The notes: generated from the letters alone by a model not told the origin. DNA of 64,000 nt from Macrostomum hystrix (GCA_950097015.1 CATNEN010000009.1:126501-190500), one strand, 5' to 3'; numbered from the stretch's first letter, positions 1 to 11,838 are shown. Made by a program: numbers and translations.

Positions 1-214
1 GGCTTAAGTTCTTGATTGAACTGCATGTTGAAGGCAATTGGGCATCTGTGACTTTAAGTCAGCAGACAGGGGTTTAGTAATATGGAACTCTAATAATTAT
101 CTTTAAGAAACATTTCCTATTCCTCTTTGATTGCTTGGAAATTGGAATATAAAAAGCTTATATTATAAATATTATAGTGTAGTAGGGATACTTTTTTGTA
201 CATCAAATTGGTAC

Positions 215-484
215 TATACATGCGCAACACCTGGCCAACCCGGCCAAACCGGCCGGTTGAAACAAGGGCCAAGCAAGGTAAGTGGCAAAAACCAATCGAC
301 CAAGTGCAAAAAAATCAAAGGGGGGACCAAGGGACAACAAACTAAGTTGCAAATGAGAGCAAACTAAGTCACAAATGAGAGCAAACTAAGTTGTAAATAG
401 AGCAATGAATGAAGGTATGTCGCATTTTAGGCTTAAAAACTAAGTCGCACAGCCGGCTAAGATTTGGGAAGTTACATATGTATG
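215..484 (+). mobile_element. hAT-like MITE family A, copy 1
   Basis: This is a 270 bp non-autonomous element. Its ends are degenerate versions of the family terminus CATACATGCGCAAC (left end TATACATGCGCAAC; right end mutated to ACATATGTATG). It is flanked by a perfect 8 bp direct repeat ATTGGTAC at 207-214 and 485-492. Inside is the repeated block AACTAAGTYGYAAATGAGAG. It lacks the purine-rich middle segment present in the other copies. No transposase is encoded; the short ORF across it is a shadow. The 8 bp duplication suggests mobilisation by a hAT transposase. Confidence 0.85.
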
Positions 485-492
485 ATTGGTAC

Positions 493-1900
493 CAATATTT
501 TTTTTACATTTTAACTTGTTATATATGATTTATATATAAATTATTATCGATATTCTGTTAAATTAACTCATTTTAACAATATATATTCTGTATATACATA
601 GTTGTAGTTTCTGTGCACCAAGACAACTCACCAGTGCAGTGCATCTAAACAGAAAAATATTCTGTCCAGTTAACCTGACAAATAACAACTGCCTAAAGTA
701 AAAGCCTTTTAAAATTCAGGTAAAAATGTACTTTCATAGAAAATGGGTTTCACAGCTTTTACTATTTGACAAAACTGGTGAAAATGATTTAGAGCATATA
801 ACCAAAATACACAATGACTTGCTATTGCTCTTTACATTCTATTTGGCTAGGCCTAACAAAACTATAATTTTATATATATATAAATATAATAAGTATAGCT
901 TTAGACTCAAGTCAATTTATAATAGAAACATTTCTATTATAAACTAGGCTTACTAAATGTTTAAAAGAAAAACTAAAAATTAATAAAGAAACACCTAATA
1001 GAAAAAAGACAATGCTGTGGTTTCATAGGCCTAATCTAACTGAATTTGACCAATTTTTAACCTTCTCAGCCCTTGCTAGTATGGCTGGACATCCTGCAGG
1101 TGCAGCTGTAACATGCTTTTTCTTGCATCTTTAGGATTCCTGTAATGAATTATTTTATGAACTTTTAAACATACTTGAGCCACGTAATCATAGCTGGGAA
1201 ACTTCAGCACCCAAGACCCATAACCCTAACCCGATTCTGAACCCTCAAATAGTTAAACCAACTATTGAACTTGATTTAACTGAAATCATGTCATGTCATG
1301 AACCATTCTGAATTGATAGCCTTAATTAAAGTGTTAAAAAGAACGACACGTACATTTCGCACAACTACACAACACAGCGCTTTTTAGATACCAATGAGGC
1401 ACGAGTACTTGCATGTCAATAAACAGTAATTATGAAAGATTGGAAAAGGTGACCACATTCTCTTCTCTATAAGATCAGAAATCGTTTTATATATATGAAA
1501 CTTTATAATTTAAAATATTTTATGTATATAACGACAATAATTAATTTATAAAAATACACGAATAAGTTAAGCCGGAAATAAGGTAATAAATACCTAAATT
1601 TTGTCCTTTTCTTACATACCTGAATTATATCAAAACTTTTATACACGTGTTAATATTATTGCACAAAATCTCTTTTTAAAGGCTCTTAGATTTACTGATG
1701 TATAAATAATAATTTTAATATAGCTGCAAGACAGCTTAAAAAGAGTCCATAGATTCAGAAAGTTTAACTGCTTAATATTCACATTTTTTCGCAGAGTTCC
1801 CGTGTTCGCGTGTTCGCATGTGCATTAAGCAGCATTGGCAGTTTAATTAGACAAGTTTTTGCTTGAATATTTGTATTGCTCTCATAATTTAGCTGAATAT
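493..1900. other. AT-rich stretch without recognised gene
   Basis: The sequence is AT-rich with many stops. A short ORF at 726-947 has low-complexity composition and no recognisable domain. The last ~150 bases before 1901 probably hold the promoter and 5' UTR of the peroxiredoxin-like gene, but no TATA box is clear. Confidence 0.5.
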
Positions 1901-3730
1901 ATGGCAAATCCAACACCGGTCGAAAAAGTTTTCAAAGTTCGAATGTCTAGAGGAGAGACTGACGACGCTGATATCGATTTGGAAAGAGTAGAAGACTATG
2001 TACTTTTTGATGAACGTGACAATGCAATTCGATTTGGAGACATTTACAAGCTAAAGAAGACTATAATTGTCTTTCTTCGCGTAAGTATGTGCAACTTACT
2101 ATTTTCTATGGCTTTAACTGCAGCTTCTGACAATTGTTTCTTCTATTCATAAAAATAATAATTATATTAATTAATGTAGCTTTAGGCCTATAGCTGACAA
2201 GATTGGTACAGTTACATTTACTGGTCCGACCGAGCGTAGCTTGGTTGGAGGTTAAACCGGGGGATTGGGGGCTTGTGCATTGGTGCGGGGGTGCATGTAC
2301 GTTGCCTGGTCGCGGGGCGGCCCCCCTTGGGGTCGGCCTTGCCCAGCCCTATTTAGAGTGGCGCGCTGTGCACCGGCGGCGTCTCTCCGAGAGGCTTATT
2401 GATTTTTTTGCATCAATGTTTCTGCTTTTAATTCACAATGAATAGTGTTTCTCTTTTAAATTGCCTTTGTATCGCTCATTAAATAAAATTAGAGTTAGCT
2501 CATTGATAATGCTCGATTCTTAAGGGCCAGGTTCGAACTTGCACCCGCCGTGCCAACTGCCTGGCTTCGACTCAGTGGTTTAATAGGGCCTAAAATAATG
2601 GGTTGAGACCTAAAAGCTGACGAAAGGAATCTTAAAGTTAACATTGCGTTCAGTTGTTTACTTTTTTATTAGATTACTCTTACATTATATTTGTTAAAAA
2701 CAGGTGACAATTGCAACTTGCAAAAGTTTTACAACTTTTGCTGACTTTTGACGATTATGAAGCACAGTTTTTTTTAGCAGAAATGCATTTTTAAGCTTTT
2801 AAATAACAAATATATAATTATGGTAAGTCTAATAAATAATCTAACAAATTCCATAGATTTTAGATCTTTATTATTCAGGCAAATGTATTCAATGTCATAT
2901 ACTTTATTTACATAGTTGTTTTGAATTGCCCTCCATTTTCAGCACCCACAGTGCTTTACAGTTAAAGAGTATATGGACGATCTCTGTCGTGTGTCAAACG
3001 AGATGCTAGAAGAAGTGAATGTACAGCTGGCTGTTGTGTTGCCATCCAAGGCTGAGACAGCATTCGTGAGTATCATTATAAGAAAGCTTAGATTTTTTGT
3101 AAGCGTTTTAGGCTAAAACACATTCACTAAATTCTAGACATTCCGCTCGGAATTCATGCTCGGCTACTCTGTCTACTGCGACCCTGAGATGGCGCTGTAC
3201 AAGGAGCTTGGCTACTCGCAAACTGGAAGCCCTACAGGTTCGTCCTTACTGGGTTTTGAAATCGCATTTGTCTGCGATGTCTATGTTTTAGGGTACTCCA
3301 TGTACTATTGATACTGTCTTTGGATATATTAATAGATTTAATTTTCACTATACATGGCTCGATTTTATATCTAGTTATGGGAGCTGATACATAAGTACTG
3401 TAAATGTATATATATGCGCAATAGCTATCGCTGCCTAAGCTATATGGCTCATCAATTTTTGCTGCAGAAAGCATTGCCTCTAGCAAGCACGTAAAGTCCG
3501 GCTGGATATCTGGCATCCTACAGAGCACGTACCGCGCCATGTGGTACCAGGACTTCTCCGCCAACATGTACCAGAATGGAGGCTGTCTAGTGGCGGGGCC
3601 AGGCCGTCTGCTGCACTTTTACCACAGGGACAAGTGCCTCTTCGACCAGGTGCCCATAAATCAGGTACTGGAGTTTGTTGGCGCCAGCGTTATCAGCTTT
3701 CCTAAGGACATGCGAGTCATCACTGTGTGA
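1901..3730 (+). CDS. PRXL2C: Peroxiredoxin-like 2C (AAED1-type) protein, four exons
   Basis: The proposed exons are 1901-2080, 2943-3065, 3138-3237 and 3468-3730, with GT-AG introns and phases 0, 0 and 1. They encode about 221 residues, close to the usual length of the family. The start is the ATG at 1901; translation in this frame further upstream would need a non-ATG start. The fold is thioredoxin-like (AhpC/TSA). Exon 1 ends in the beta strand IIVFLR, exon 2 opens with HPQCFTVKEYMDDL, which is the active-site loop and helix, and exon 4 has the conserved tail (GGCLVAGPG, LHFYHRD, PINQVLEFVG). Family members normally have CxxC in the active-site loop; here the second position is Val (C-F-T-V). 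The protein is probably cytosolic, as no signal peptide is seen. Substrate and activity are unknown from sequence. Family assignment is confident; retained redox activity is not. Confidence 0.85.
2218..2590 (+). repeat. Intronic GC-rich island and tRNA-like SINE head
   Basis: Within intron 1 of the PRXL2C-like gene, 2218-2410 is sharply GC-rich against AT-rich surroundings and matches no RNA family I recognise. Just downstream, 2489-2545 looks like a pol III promoter: an A-box-like TTAGCTCATTGA and a B-box-like GGTTCGAACTTG about 35 bases later. This suggests a decayed tRNA-derived SINE. It cannot fold as a complete tRNA and is not called as one. Confidence 0.35.
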
Positions 3731-4868
3731 GACTAGAAGAATGAAACTAAAACTCATGTCAGTGGGATTCCAAAGGGGTAGCCAGAAGATAATTACGGCG
3801 TTAGGTCCTTCGCTCAGTACTGTCCTGTCTACTTTTTTGTCAATATGACTGGGATAGGAAGTATTTTTTTAAACTTCCACTTTTTATAAAACTTGTTCAT
3901 GACTTGCTGAGGTGCTGCTGAGGCACAAAAATCTTCCACTAGTGCGTTTTTCTGGCACGATGTTCCAGCAATTTTTCACAACGATTTTGTAGCTTTGCTT
4001 CCTAGAAAAATACTTTTTACGTTACTCGTATTTCCTAAATTAAAGTGCTTCTAAATACAGCTGCAGCTAGACCAATGGACGTTAGATAATCAACCTACAA
4101 TTCTCCACAAAATTCACAGGGCTCCTCGCAGGTCAATCAACCATGTTCTTTCTGAACGCGACATCATTGCTTGTGGAAGCCATACAAAGATTAGAAGAAA
4201 ACAAGCGCATGTGTAATGACACTTAAAACACTTAAATAGAACAGCAAGGGTGGATTTATGTGAGAACCATTTACATAGGTATATAATAACGTTGGAGTAA
4301 CTGTAAAAACTCAGTAGAATCTAATTTAACAGGATTAGCATTACCTATTAAGCTATTTGCTTCATATACAGCTAGTACAGTATATAGGGCCTATTGTACA
4401 TGCTTGGAAAATGGTTGTAAATAGTTGAAAATGTATAGAAAAATACGGACAGCTGAAGCTAAGTTCTTCTTAGTTTCTGCTTATCACCTACTTCAGTATA
4501 TGGCTGGAGAATTTGATAAATTGGAAGTTGTCGAAACTTTCTCGCCATACTATAAAACTACGTCAGTATCTGACGCAAAAGTGTAGCCATGCTGCAGTGG
4601 TGCTCGAGATATGTGCAGACTAACATACGTATTCAATGCACTATGCACGAATATCAGTGCATTGTGGGTGCGTTTTGAGTCACTTAGGAACAATGAATAA
4701 ACGAATCACATGCGCGTAAGAGAGAGAGAAGCTAAAACTGATTGACAACAACACTGATAATTAGTGACACGTTGCGTTACAAGACTCACAAAAGTCAATA
4801 AAATATTTCGCAAACTTTACAAATATTTCATTAACTGTCATAATAGATCTTCGGACTTCATTTATCCT

Positions 4869-5072
4869 ATGAATAATGGAAATCCTTCCGAGGCTCAATT
4901 AGAGCTCGCGAACAGTAACCGACAAAAGTTGCTGCTGAAAGATCCAACGGAGCAAAAAAACGTTTACGGGTCGAGGTTTAAACGTTATACTCGATCAAAA
5001 TCTGAACGGTTGAACAAAATTGTAAATCTTTCTGCAACACAGATCGTAAAAAGATTTGCGTCCCTAGGGTAG
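4869..5072 (+). CDS. Hypothetical small basic ORF
   Basis: An ATG-initiated ORF of 67 codons, rich in Lys, Arg, Ser and Asn. I do not recognise it. No splice signals, signal peptide or homologous domain support it. It may be a chance ORF or a fragment of a transposon protein. Confidence 0.15.
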   Translation: MNNGNPSEAQLELANSNRQKLLLKDPTEQKNVYGSRFKRYTRSKSERLNKIVNLSATQIVKRFASLG

Positions 5073-5329
5073 TTTAAAAAGCTTACGAAACTACGGTCTG
5101 AGTGGTAAACAACAATGTACACTCAGTGGAATCAACACGGATACGGAGAAGCTACGAAACAAGAGCTTTTAAGAGCTGAGGAGAAGCTGTCTCTGAGGGC
5201 GAAAGAGAGCTGCTGGGTGTCAAGAAGGCAGAGCAGCTGAAGGCGCAGCCAAGCATATAGTGGATGGGTTATTTGAAACCATAGTAAATTTGGCTCTGCC
5301 ATTCGATTTCTCAACGTTTCGTCCTCTTT

Positions 5330-5395
5330 GATTACTCTTTATTACACTTACACTTACACTTATTACACTTACTCGAGATTACACTTATCATAACT
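5330..5395. repeat. TTACAC-type simple repeat
   Basis: A short run built from TTACAC and related TTATTACAC units, interrupted by TACTCGAGA. It resembles a small microsatellite in non-coding sequence. Confidence 0.6.
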
Positions 5396-5676
5396 GTTCT
5401 GAGGAAAGCTTTGAAAAATATCATGGGCAGATGACTGAGGGCTGAATTTCAGATGCTCTCAGGAGCTCATAAACCTCAGAAAAAACTGAGGAAAAAAACT
5501 GTGAAAAAAGACGGCCCCATCGCAAACGGTTAATTTTCCATCACGCGAATGTCAATTATTTCAGAGAGGCAGTCCCCACTGCAGTGCTAAACATTAACAT
5601 AGTCGACTGTTAAAGTTAGAACCTCGATCAGTCTGACACATCAGGACCTTACGATCTCAAGCAATTGCAGGCCAAG

Positions 5677-8600
5677 TTAATGATGCAGCTGTTGTGAAGG
5701 CAATGGTGGCGGGGGATCAGGTGGGCGCAAGGCAGGTGGCTGAGCCACGAGCAGCAGAGCGCGGAGCACAGAGCTTGGCGGCAGGCCGACGATGGCTGAG
5801 TAAAGACGTATGAACTCACCGACCTCAGTTTGGGAGCGGCTAGCCAGCCAGCGTAGGGAGCGGCGTCGCCCTCCTGCTGGAGCTGGGGCGTCGTGGGCGA
5901 CTGCTGCTTCTACCGCGGCGGTCTCAGCGGCCTCCTCTGGTAAACGATCAGCATTACAGAAAGCGCAGTAGAAAGCCAGTGCCATTAGAAGGTCCGGGCA
6001 GCGGCCTACCATGGTGGCCAAGTCGGCGGGCAGCGATGGTGCTTCAAGCTGCTGCGTTTTAACGATGGTGCTTCTGCGACAAAGCAGAGCAAGGGCAGCA
6101 AAAGCCAGCGCCAGACCGCGGCTGTTCAGTTGCAGCAGTGCGAGACGGTGGCGTGGGCTGAGCAGGCAGATGCTGGGTAGGGCGGAGAGCAGACTTCCCG
6201 CCAGCTGGAAGCCCCCGGCGCTGCCGTTGCAGAGCCCGAAGATATCGCTGACTCCGCCAGTTGAATCAGTGTTGTCAGCGGCGCAGTAGCGGTAGAAGGC
6301 AGCTAGAGCTTCGCGAACAGAACCAAGCATCTCCTCGGAGGCTACTGGGAGTTGCTGCTGCTGTGCGTTGGCACCACTGCCACCTGCTCCATCCGGGCCG
6401 CCGATCCAGTAGGCAAAGCTAGTTGCTGAGTGCCTGGGCCTGAAGGATTTCCGGCGATGAAATGATCGCTATCTTACACTAACTATGTCTATGTCTAGAT
6501 ACGCGTATCGTTGGTCTACTACTGGTATCTAAATAAACAGACCTCGACAATGCAAATATGAGAACAGAATAAATACAATAACTAATAGTCAGACATACTC
6601 TAATAATACAAAGTTCCCATATTCCAGCTGAAGCCGTCAGCAAACAATGAAACTGCTCGATAATCAAGGGTAAAGGGTGAAAGGGTAAAGTTAAAGTTGA
6701 GTATGTGATCGTTAGAACTGGGTAAGATGCGCTGTGCTCTTGTGCTTGTGTGTGGGGAAGTGAATTGGCGGCTTGGTTGTGTAGTTTTGGGTATTGCTTA
6801 GTATGGGAAAGACTAGTCAAGTTCTTTTTTATTCCGACTGATATAAAGTTAAGACCTAATAAGATTGTATACGCTATAAGCATTTTCATGAGTACGCACA
6901 TAATTCTGTTGGGATTAATTGTTTTTAAATCCAGACCGGTACGCACTTCTTAGCCCATGACTAGCCCGAAGTTCTCACCCCATCGTTGGCAGGCAGCCAG
7001 GAGGTGGCGGCCGCTGGTTGGTCAGCTCCGAAAGCTGGCAACCAGTGCCCAGCCAAAGGCAGCTGTTTGCCACGGTGGCGGTCACTATAGGCGGCGGTGG
7101 CGGTGGCGCGAGCGGCGGCGGTGGTGGGGGAGGCATAAGCGGAGGCTGTGGCAGCGGAGGTGGCAGCTGCTGCTTGGGTAGCCAGAAAGAGAAGCCTGGG
7201 CGGTTCTCCTTGCGGCCGCGGTAGTTGGCACGAGTCACCAACTTGCACAATGCTGCGGGTGGTACACGATTCTGTGCCCATCTGCACAATGATCTATTCT
7301 ATAGAGAATATATGTATTAAATATATTAGTTTCTAACGAATAAACCCTATTCAATCAATATTCACAAAAATTCAACTCACGCGTGATGAGCTCAGGCTTC
7401 ATGCCAGCTGCCAGGCAGCGCTTCAGCCGACAAGCAGGGCAGCGCTTGCGCAGACGACCCGCTGTCGGGCAATTTCCGGTCAGCCTGCAGAGCTGCAACT
7501 GTTACGTTGGTTGAAGTGGGACAGAGTCAGGCTTGACTTACTTTGACTTAGCTGCAGGGTGCTCCGTACCGGCGGACGCAGCGAGGAGGCGGAGGGGACC
7601 GCCCATTCCGCTAACCCCTGGCCAGAGTCAGGCTTGAACTATTTTAACGCTTAACGTTTTTTCATGCGTCAAGTTTCCAGACTGGCTTGGCTGTGTGGGT
7701 GTGGGAAATGCTATATACCTTTTTGCAGCCCTTTTGATACTCCGAGTACTCAACCGAATCTCAACCGAATGAGAAAGTTGAAAAATGTAATATAGGTAAA
7801 AAAACTAAACCAAAGCAACGGCTGAGGTGAATGCAGGGGCAGCTACCTGCACATTTTGACATTTTTTCCTGACTGCATAGCAGGAAAAGCAATTACTTGA
7901 AGCCAGCAGGAATCGCATGACTGAACTTCCCCTGGTTACATCCCATCCCCGGCTTCAGAATTTCGTTGCTATAAAGTAGTTTTTACATATTTACATTGTG
8001 TTTTCCAATCATGCGGTTGAAGTCGATAAGTGCCTCTGCGAAGTTGAAAAAATATAAAAATCCGCTCATTGGATTGAATTGATGTCTCTCTGCCCCAGTC
8101 TGTCATATGACTGGCAGAGGGCCTAGTGCTGCATAGCTAAATTGAGTGCTCGCTAGGCTGCTAGGCTGCAAAATGGTATGTTATAGCTTCATTTATTGAC
8201 CATTCCTAGCATTAATAGCATGAAACAGTGGGTTCGGGTCAGGGTGTGAAGCACTCTTAGGGCAGGTGTGGGCAGATAAGCAGGAAAAGAGAAGCCGGAA
8301 GGAAATAGCCAACCCTGGCGTCGAATTGAAATCTCCAAGCACTGCGACGGAAAAATGCTTTGCAGCTCTCGCAGCTGAGCACATCAAAGTTGTAGCCGGA
8401 GGCCTGCGACTGGCAGATAACGCACAATGGCGTGCCACCATGGGTCGTAAGCTTTCTACGTCGGCGCTGAACTGCGACAATCGTGTGTGACTGCAGCGAA
8501 GACTGAGAGAGTGCTAGAGGCTCCGGGTTGCCAGATAGCGATGGCGGCAACAGCGGCAGCGTCTGAGACAGTGGTGGTCCCTGGTGGTGGTGATGATGGT

Positions 8601-8799
8601 GCTGGAGCTGGTGCTGGTGCTGGTGCTGGTGGAGCCCTGGATGATGATACTGTCCACCGAAAATCGCTATCGACTGCATATTTGAGGTTCCCACGTCTCT
8701 GACGATGCCGCTACAGCGAGGCATGCCGGGCCAGGAGAATACGGCGGCTGCTGTGGCGGCTTGTTGAAGCGAGGCCACTGCCGTTGTGAACCGGTGCAT
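5677..8799 (-). CDS. Nuclear receptor, NR1J/HR96-like DNA-binding domain
   Basis: The proposed exons on the minus strand are 8799-8314, 7492-7381, 7252-6979 and 6439-5677, giving about 544 residues from the ATG at 8799; an upstream start or exon is possible. The N-terminal region is rich in His, Gln and Pro. The first zinc finger (CVIC ... CESCKAFFRRS, C-x2-C-x13-C-x2-C) ends exon 1. The second (C-x5-C-x9-C-x2-C, then RLKRCLAAGM) is exon 2. The P-box CESCKA is typical of the HR96/NR1J group. Exon 3 is a hinge with long proline runs. Exon 4 carries a divergent ligand-binding domain: LLSPRHRLALLQL matches the helix 3-5 signature, but no clear AF-2 helix 12 closes the protein. It should act as a DNA-binding, ligand-responsive transcription factor in the nucleus. 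The donor at 8314/8313 (GTTGGC) is weak and gives two residues more than usual between the fingers. Confidence 0.8.
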
Positions 8800-8859
8800 C
8801 TGCAACTTGAATAAGATTTCCAGACAGCTTTCCTGCGCAACTAGCTCACCGGCTTGCAC

Positions 8860-9180
8860 CGCCAGACCATTAGCAATGTGGATGATGTTGTCCTAACTAA
8901 TAATTTTTTTGTTGGGGTTGAGTAAGTGCGTGAGTGAGAAGTGATCAAGCAAGCTAAGAGAAGATAATGTATAGAGAATGAGTGACTCAGTGCTTAAGTT
9001 TTACATGAGTATAATCAAAGATTATTAGATGGCTTCATGTAACCCACGTTGGTAGACCTATATATTCACTGGTATTGTAGGTTGCAGTATATAAGTTGGT
9101 TGCTAACTATTGTGATCGGTGCATTGGTGTTGGTTGGAAACTACTGAGAGTTTAAATGAAATAGATAATTCGGTATTTAG
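8860..9180. other. Upstream region of the receptor gene
   Basis: No gene is recognised. This is the likely 5' flank or first intron of the minus-strand receptor gene. No TATA box or CpG island is evident. Confidence 0.4.
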
Positions 9181-9425
9181 AGGTGCATTGAAGCAGATAG
9201 GCAACTACTCATGTATGCTTTTAGGTTTCGAGCATTGAATGAGGTACGTAAATATTTGGAGGTTCATTAAAGTACGTCGATAAGTATCATTTGTGCATTG
9301 AAATCAGTAGGTAAGTTTTGAGAGGTGCTTTGAAGTAGGTTAGTAAGTGTTTTGGGGTGTTTGAACGAAGTAAAGAAAGTATTGCGAGGTGCATTGAAGT
9401 TGGTAATTTTGTGCCTTGTATTGTT
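9180..9425. repeat. Degenerate ~35 bp tandem repeat
   Basis: About seven diverged units resembling GAGGTGCATTGAAGTAGGTA followed by AGTATTTT, spaced 30-45 bases apart. The core GCATTGAAG recurs at several positions with substitutions. It looks like an old minisatellite. Confidence 0.55.
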
Positions 9426-10398
9426 CAATGGTTCAAGATTCAAGAGTTTGCGAGTTGTTTATGGGCATAACTGGCGTTGTTTCTCCATTTTTCTAACTAA
9501 ACTAATCAAATTATAGAGAGATTTAGAGAGTCAAATGTTAAAAAGCGACTTGAGGTTAGCAACATTGTACCATGACCTTTTTTCCCGGCGGGCAGAAAGT
9601 CTTGCCCGTTAATGGCCATAGATGAATTAATGCTCGGTAATTTTCCTGTGGGCATGAATTAGCCATTAACCGCCCGCAAAAAGGCATCCACCAATAGGAA
9701 TGGCTTACTGAGGCTAAAATGTCTATGGCTCTGCCCCACACCCCGTCTCTGACTCTGAAAGTATAGCTTGGGCAAAAACGTCTATGGTACAATAAAATCG
9801 ATACCCAAGCTTTGCGGCCGTCATTGAAAAATCCTCGGGCGCCTAATGGCGCCCTCTGATTTTCCATTAACGCCCTTAAAGCATGGGTATTAATGGTATA
9901 TTACCTTTCAGTCGTAAACTTACGAAGCAGATTCGCAGCTGATACTTTTGCTGAAGCTTTGCTTGCTAAGTGAAAGGTGCGAAAGCAAGAATGAGATTTC
10001 AGGTGGTCAAGCAAAAAGGCATGAACCAACGGCCCTTGGGCTGGGAGAATCTCTCTGGCGGCCCTCACTTGCTAGTAAAGCAGGATAGCGAAGCTATGAT
10101 GAAGCACAGTCCGTTATAGGTTGGGAGGAATTGATTTGCCCCATGGGTAGTCAACGACCAAGTGACCGGCAAAAATTACACATTCTCTGCTACACAAAAA
10201 GGGCGATCGCTCGAGACTTCAGCGGTTGAAGTTCACTGCAGTTTCTCTGCGAAAAAAATTATGCTACTTAGAATCAGTAGACAAGCTTCATCATACGTTC
10301 ATTCCGTAGCGTGAGCAACAGTGCTTGAGGCTGTGGAACAAATTTTAACAGAATTTAAGTGCCCTCTCTTACGATCTCATGAAGGATCGGAGTGCTAC
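9426..10398. other. No recognised gene; possible repeat debris
   Basis: Between 9556 and 9900 several motifs resembling CCCGTTAATGGCC occur in both orientations, suggesting remains of a mobile element. No terminal repeats or target duplication could be defined, and the ORF on the minus strand there has no recognisable domain. Confidence 0.35.
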
Positions 10399-10400
10399 TA

Positions 10401-11249
10401 CGCCATTTTACCTCCTATTTTGAACAAAGTCTTGTTCAAAAGAAACAAACAGAATTTCAATTCAAACACTAAGAAATATCAGCGCTTGCGGAAATTCAGT
10501 TCAAACAAAGTCCCTTTCTATTGAAACAGAAGAAATTCAATTCAGACTGTCTATTGCCAAAATTGTCCCCGAGTGACGCGCACGCGCAAACTTGAAATTC
10601 AAAGCTCCATCAAGCTTAACGCTGATCGTTTTCTCCGTTACGTGCGGCTTTTCTGGGAGTTGCTGGCGCAGCTTAGCATTCATTTCTTTTAGCGTGATAA
10701 GCGGATTCGCTTGGATGAGACCAAGTACGTGGGCCTGCATTTCTCCATCCCACTTGGACTTGAATCGTTTGGCTCCGCCCTTGGGCTGCTTTTAGGTGCT
10801 TTTAGGCTGCGAGGCTGCTGTTCTACGATATCTTCATCGACTTCTGCTTCAAATTCATCGATTCCTTCTTCTTCCAGCAATTAATCGTCTTCTTCAATCT
10901 GATCTTCAGCATTCATATCGTTTCTTGTTGCGCAAAGATTGCACAGTTATGCAGTGCAGGAAAAACAAAAAATTATATTAATGTAATAAAAATTGTATCT
11001 GTGTCAAAAATCTCTGTTGAAATAGAACATGTGAGTTTGTTTCTTTTGAATTTCAAGTTTGCGCGTGCGCTTCACTCGGGGACAATTTTGGCCATGGACA
11101 GTCTGAATTGAATTTCTTCTGATTCAATAGAAAGGGAATTTGTTTGAACTGAATTTCCGCAAGCGCTGATATTTCTTAAAGTTTTTGAATTGAAGTTCTG
11201 TTTGTTTCTTTTGAACAAGACTTTGTTCAAAATAGGAGGTAAAATGGTG
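10401..11249 (-). mobile_element. Tc1/mariner-like element with ~200 bp terminal inverted repeats
   Basis: An 849 bp element flanked by TA on both sides (10399-10400 and 11250-11251), as expected for Tc1/mariner insertion. The arms at about 10401-10604 and 11040-11249 are near-identical inverted copies, beginning CGCCATTTTACCTCC on one side and CACCATTTTACCTCC on the other. The interior keeps only an N-terminal fragment of a transposase, so the copy is non-autonomous. Confidence 0.85.
10537..10880 (-). pseudogene. Tc1/mariner-like transposase N-terminal fragment
   Basis: The minus strand encodes an acidic leader and then a helix-turn-helix unit that includes LIQANPLITLKEMNAKL and EKTISVKLDGALNFKFAR, the pattern of the paired-type DNA-binding domain in Tc1/mariner transposases. 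The leader and the HTH lie in different frames, so at least one frameshift is present. The DDE catalytic domain is missing: the reading frame runs straight into the terminal inverted repeat. It cannot encode an active transposase. Confidence 0.7.
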
Positions 11250-11251
11250 TA

Positions 11252-11838
11252 GTGTGCTTCTCTAGGGGTGACCTAGGGTTGACCTAGCGTAGGATTGACC
11301 GCGTCGGTTTCAACAAAATTACGAGTACAAACTTGTAGTCGCAAGTATAGAGGGACTTGTGGATCTGCAGACGGACCTGGTGGGCATCACAGTAAACAGC
11401 TACTGAAGCAAAAACAGGTCTCACATGGCGCACTCTCCAGCAAAGCCGGAGCATTTTCAACCGGCAATTGAAAGAGTGGAGCAGGCTAGTGGCAATGGGA
11501 CTTCACAATATTTGCTTATCAGTAGAAAGACTACGGGGTATTTAAAATGCCCACATTTTTTTCTTCTGTATCCAAAAATACTTCAAGTTATTCAAACTAA
11601 ATCGGCATGAAAATCTAGAACACGGTCTAAAATTTTCCTCTCAATTCGATGAAACAACTTTCAAAAGCGCAAAACATCGGCACCTTTGAGATATTAAACA
11701 ATTTTTGTCAGGGAGTTTGGTGGCGAAAACCACCAATATAGAGGCGTAATTTTTCTGTTCCCTAAATTTTGTCATGCACCCGTCGGCTATATATATTTTT
11801 ATGCTGTATTGATTATATCGCTATTTTTATATTATTGA
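11252..11838. other. No recognised gene
   Basis: Mixed-composition sequence between the Tc1-like element and the satellite array. A 61-codon ORF at 11425-11610 has no recognisable motif. Confidence 0.4.

Larger units (their letters stand above)
3731..5676. other. Intergenic stretch between two convergent genes
   Basis: This holds the 3' flanks of two convergent genes. No coding family is recognised. An AATAAA near 4695 is a possible distant poly(A) signal for the plus-strand gene. An ORF from the ATG at 4869 to 5072 encodes 67 basic, polar residues with no recognisable motif and is treated as hypothetical. Confidence 0.4.

Noticed and set aside
2218-2410. Structured non-coding RNA in the GC-rich intron island
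   Set aside because: It was compared from memory with 5S, U1, U2, U5 and HDV-like ribozyme patterns and no match was found.
7018-7224. Glycine-rich plus-strand ORF
   Set aside because: It is the antisense of the proline-rich hinge exon of the nuclear receptor.
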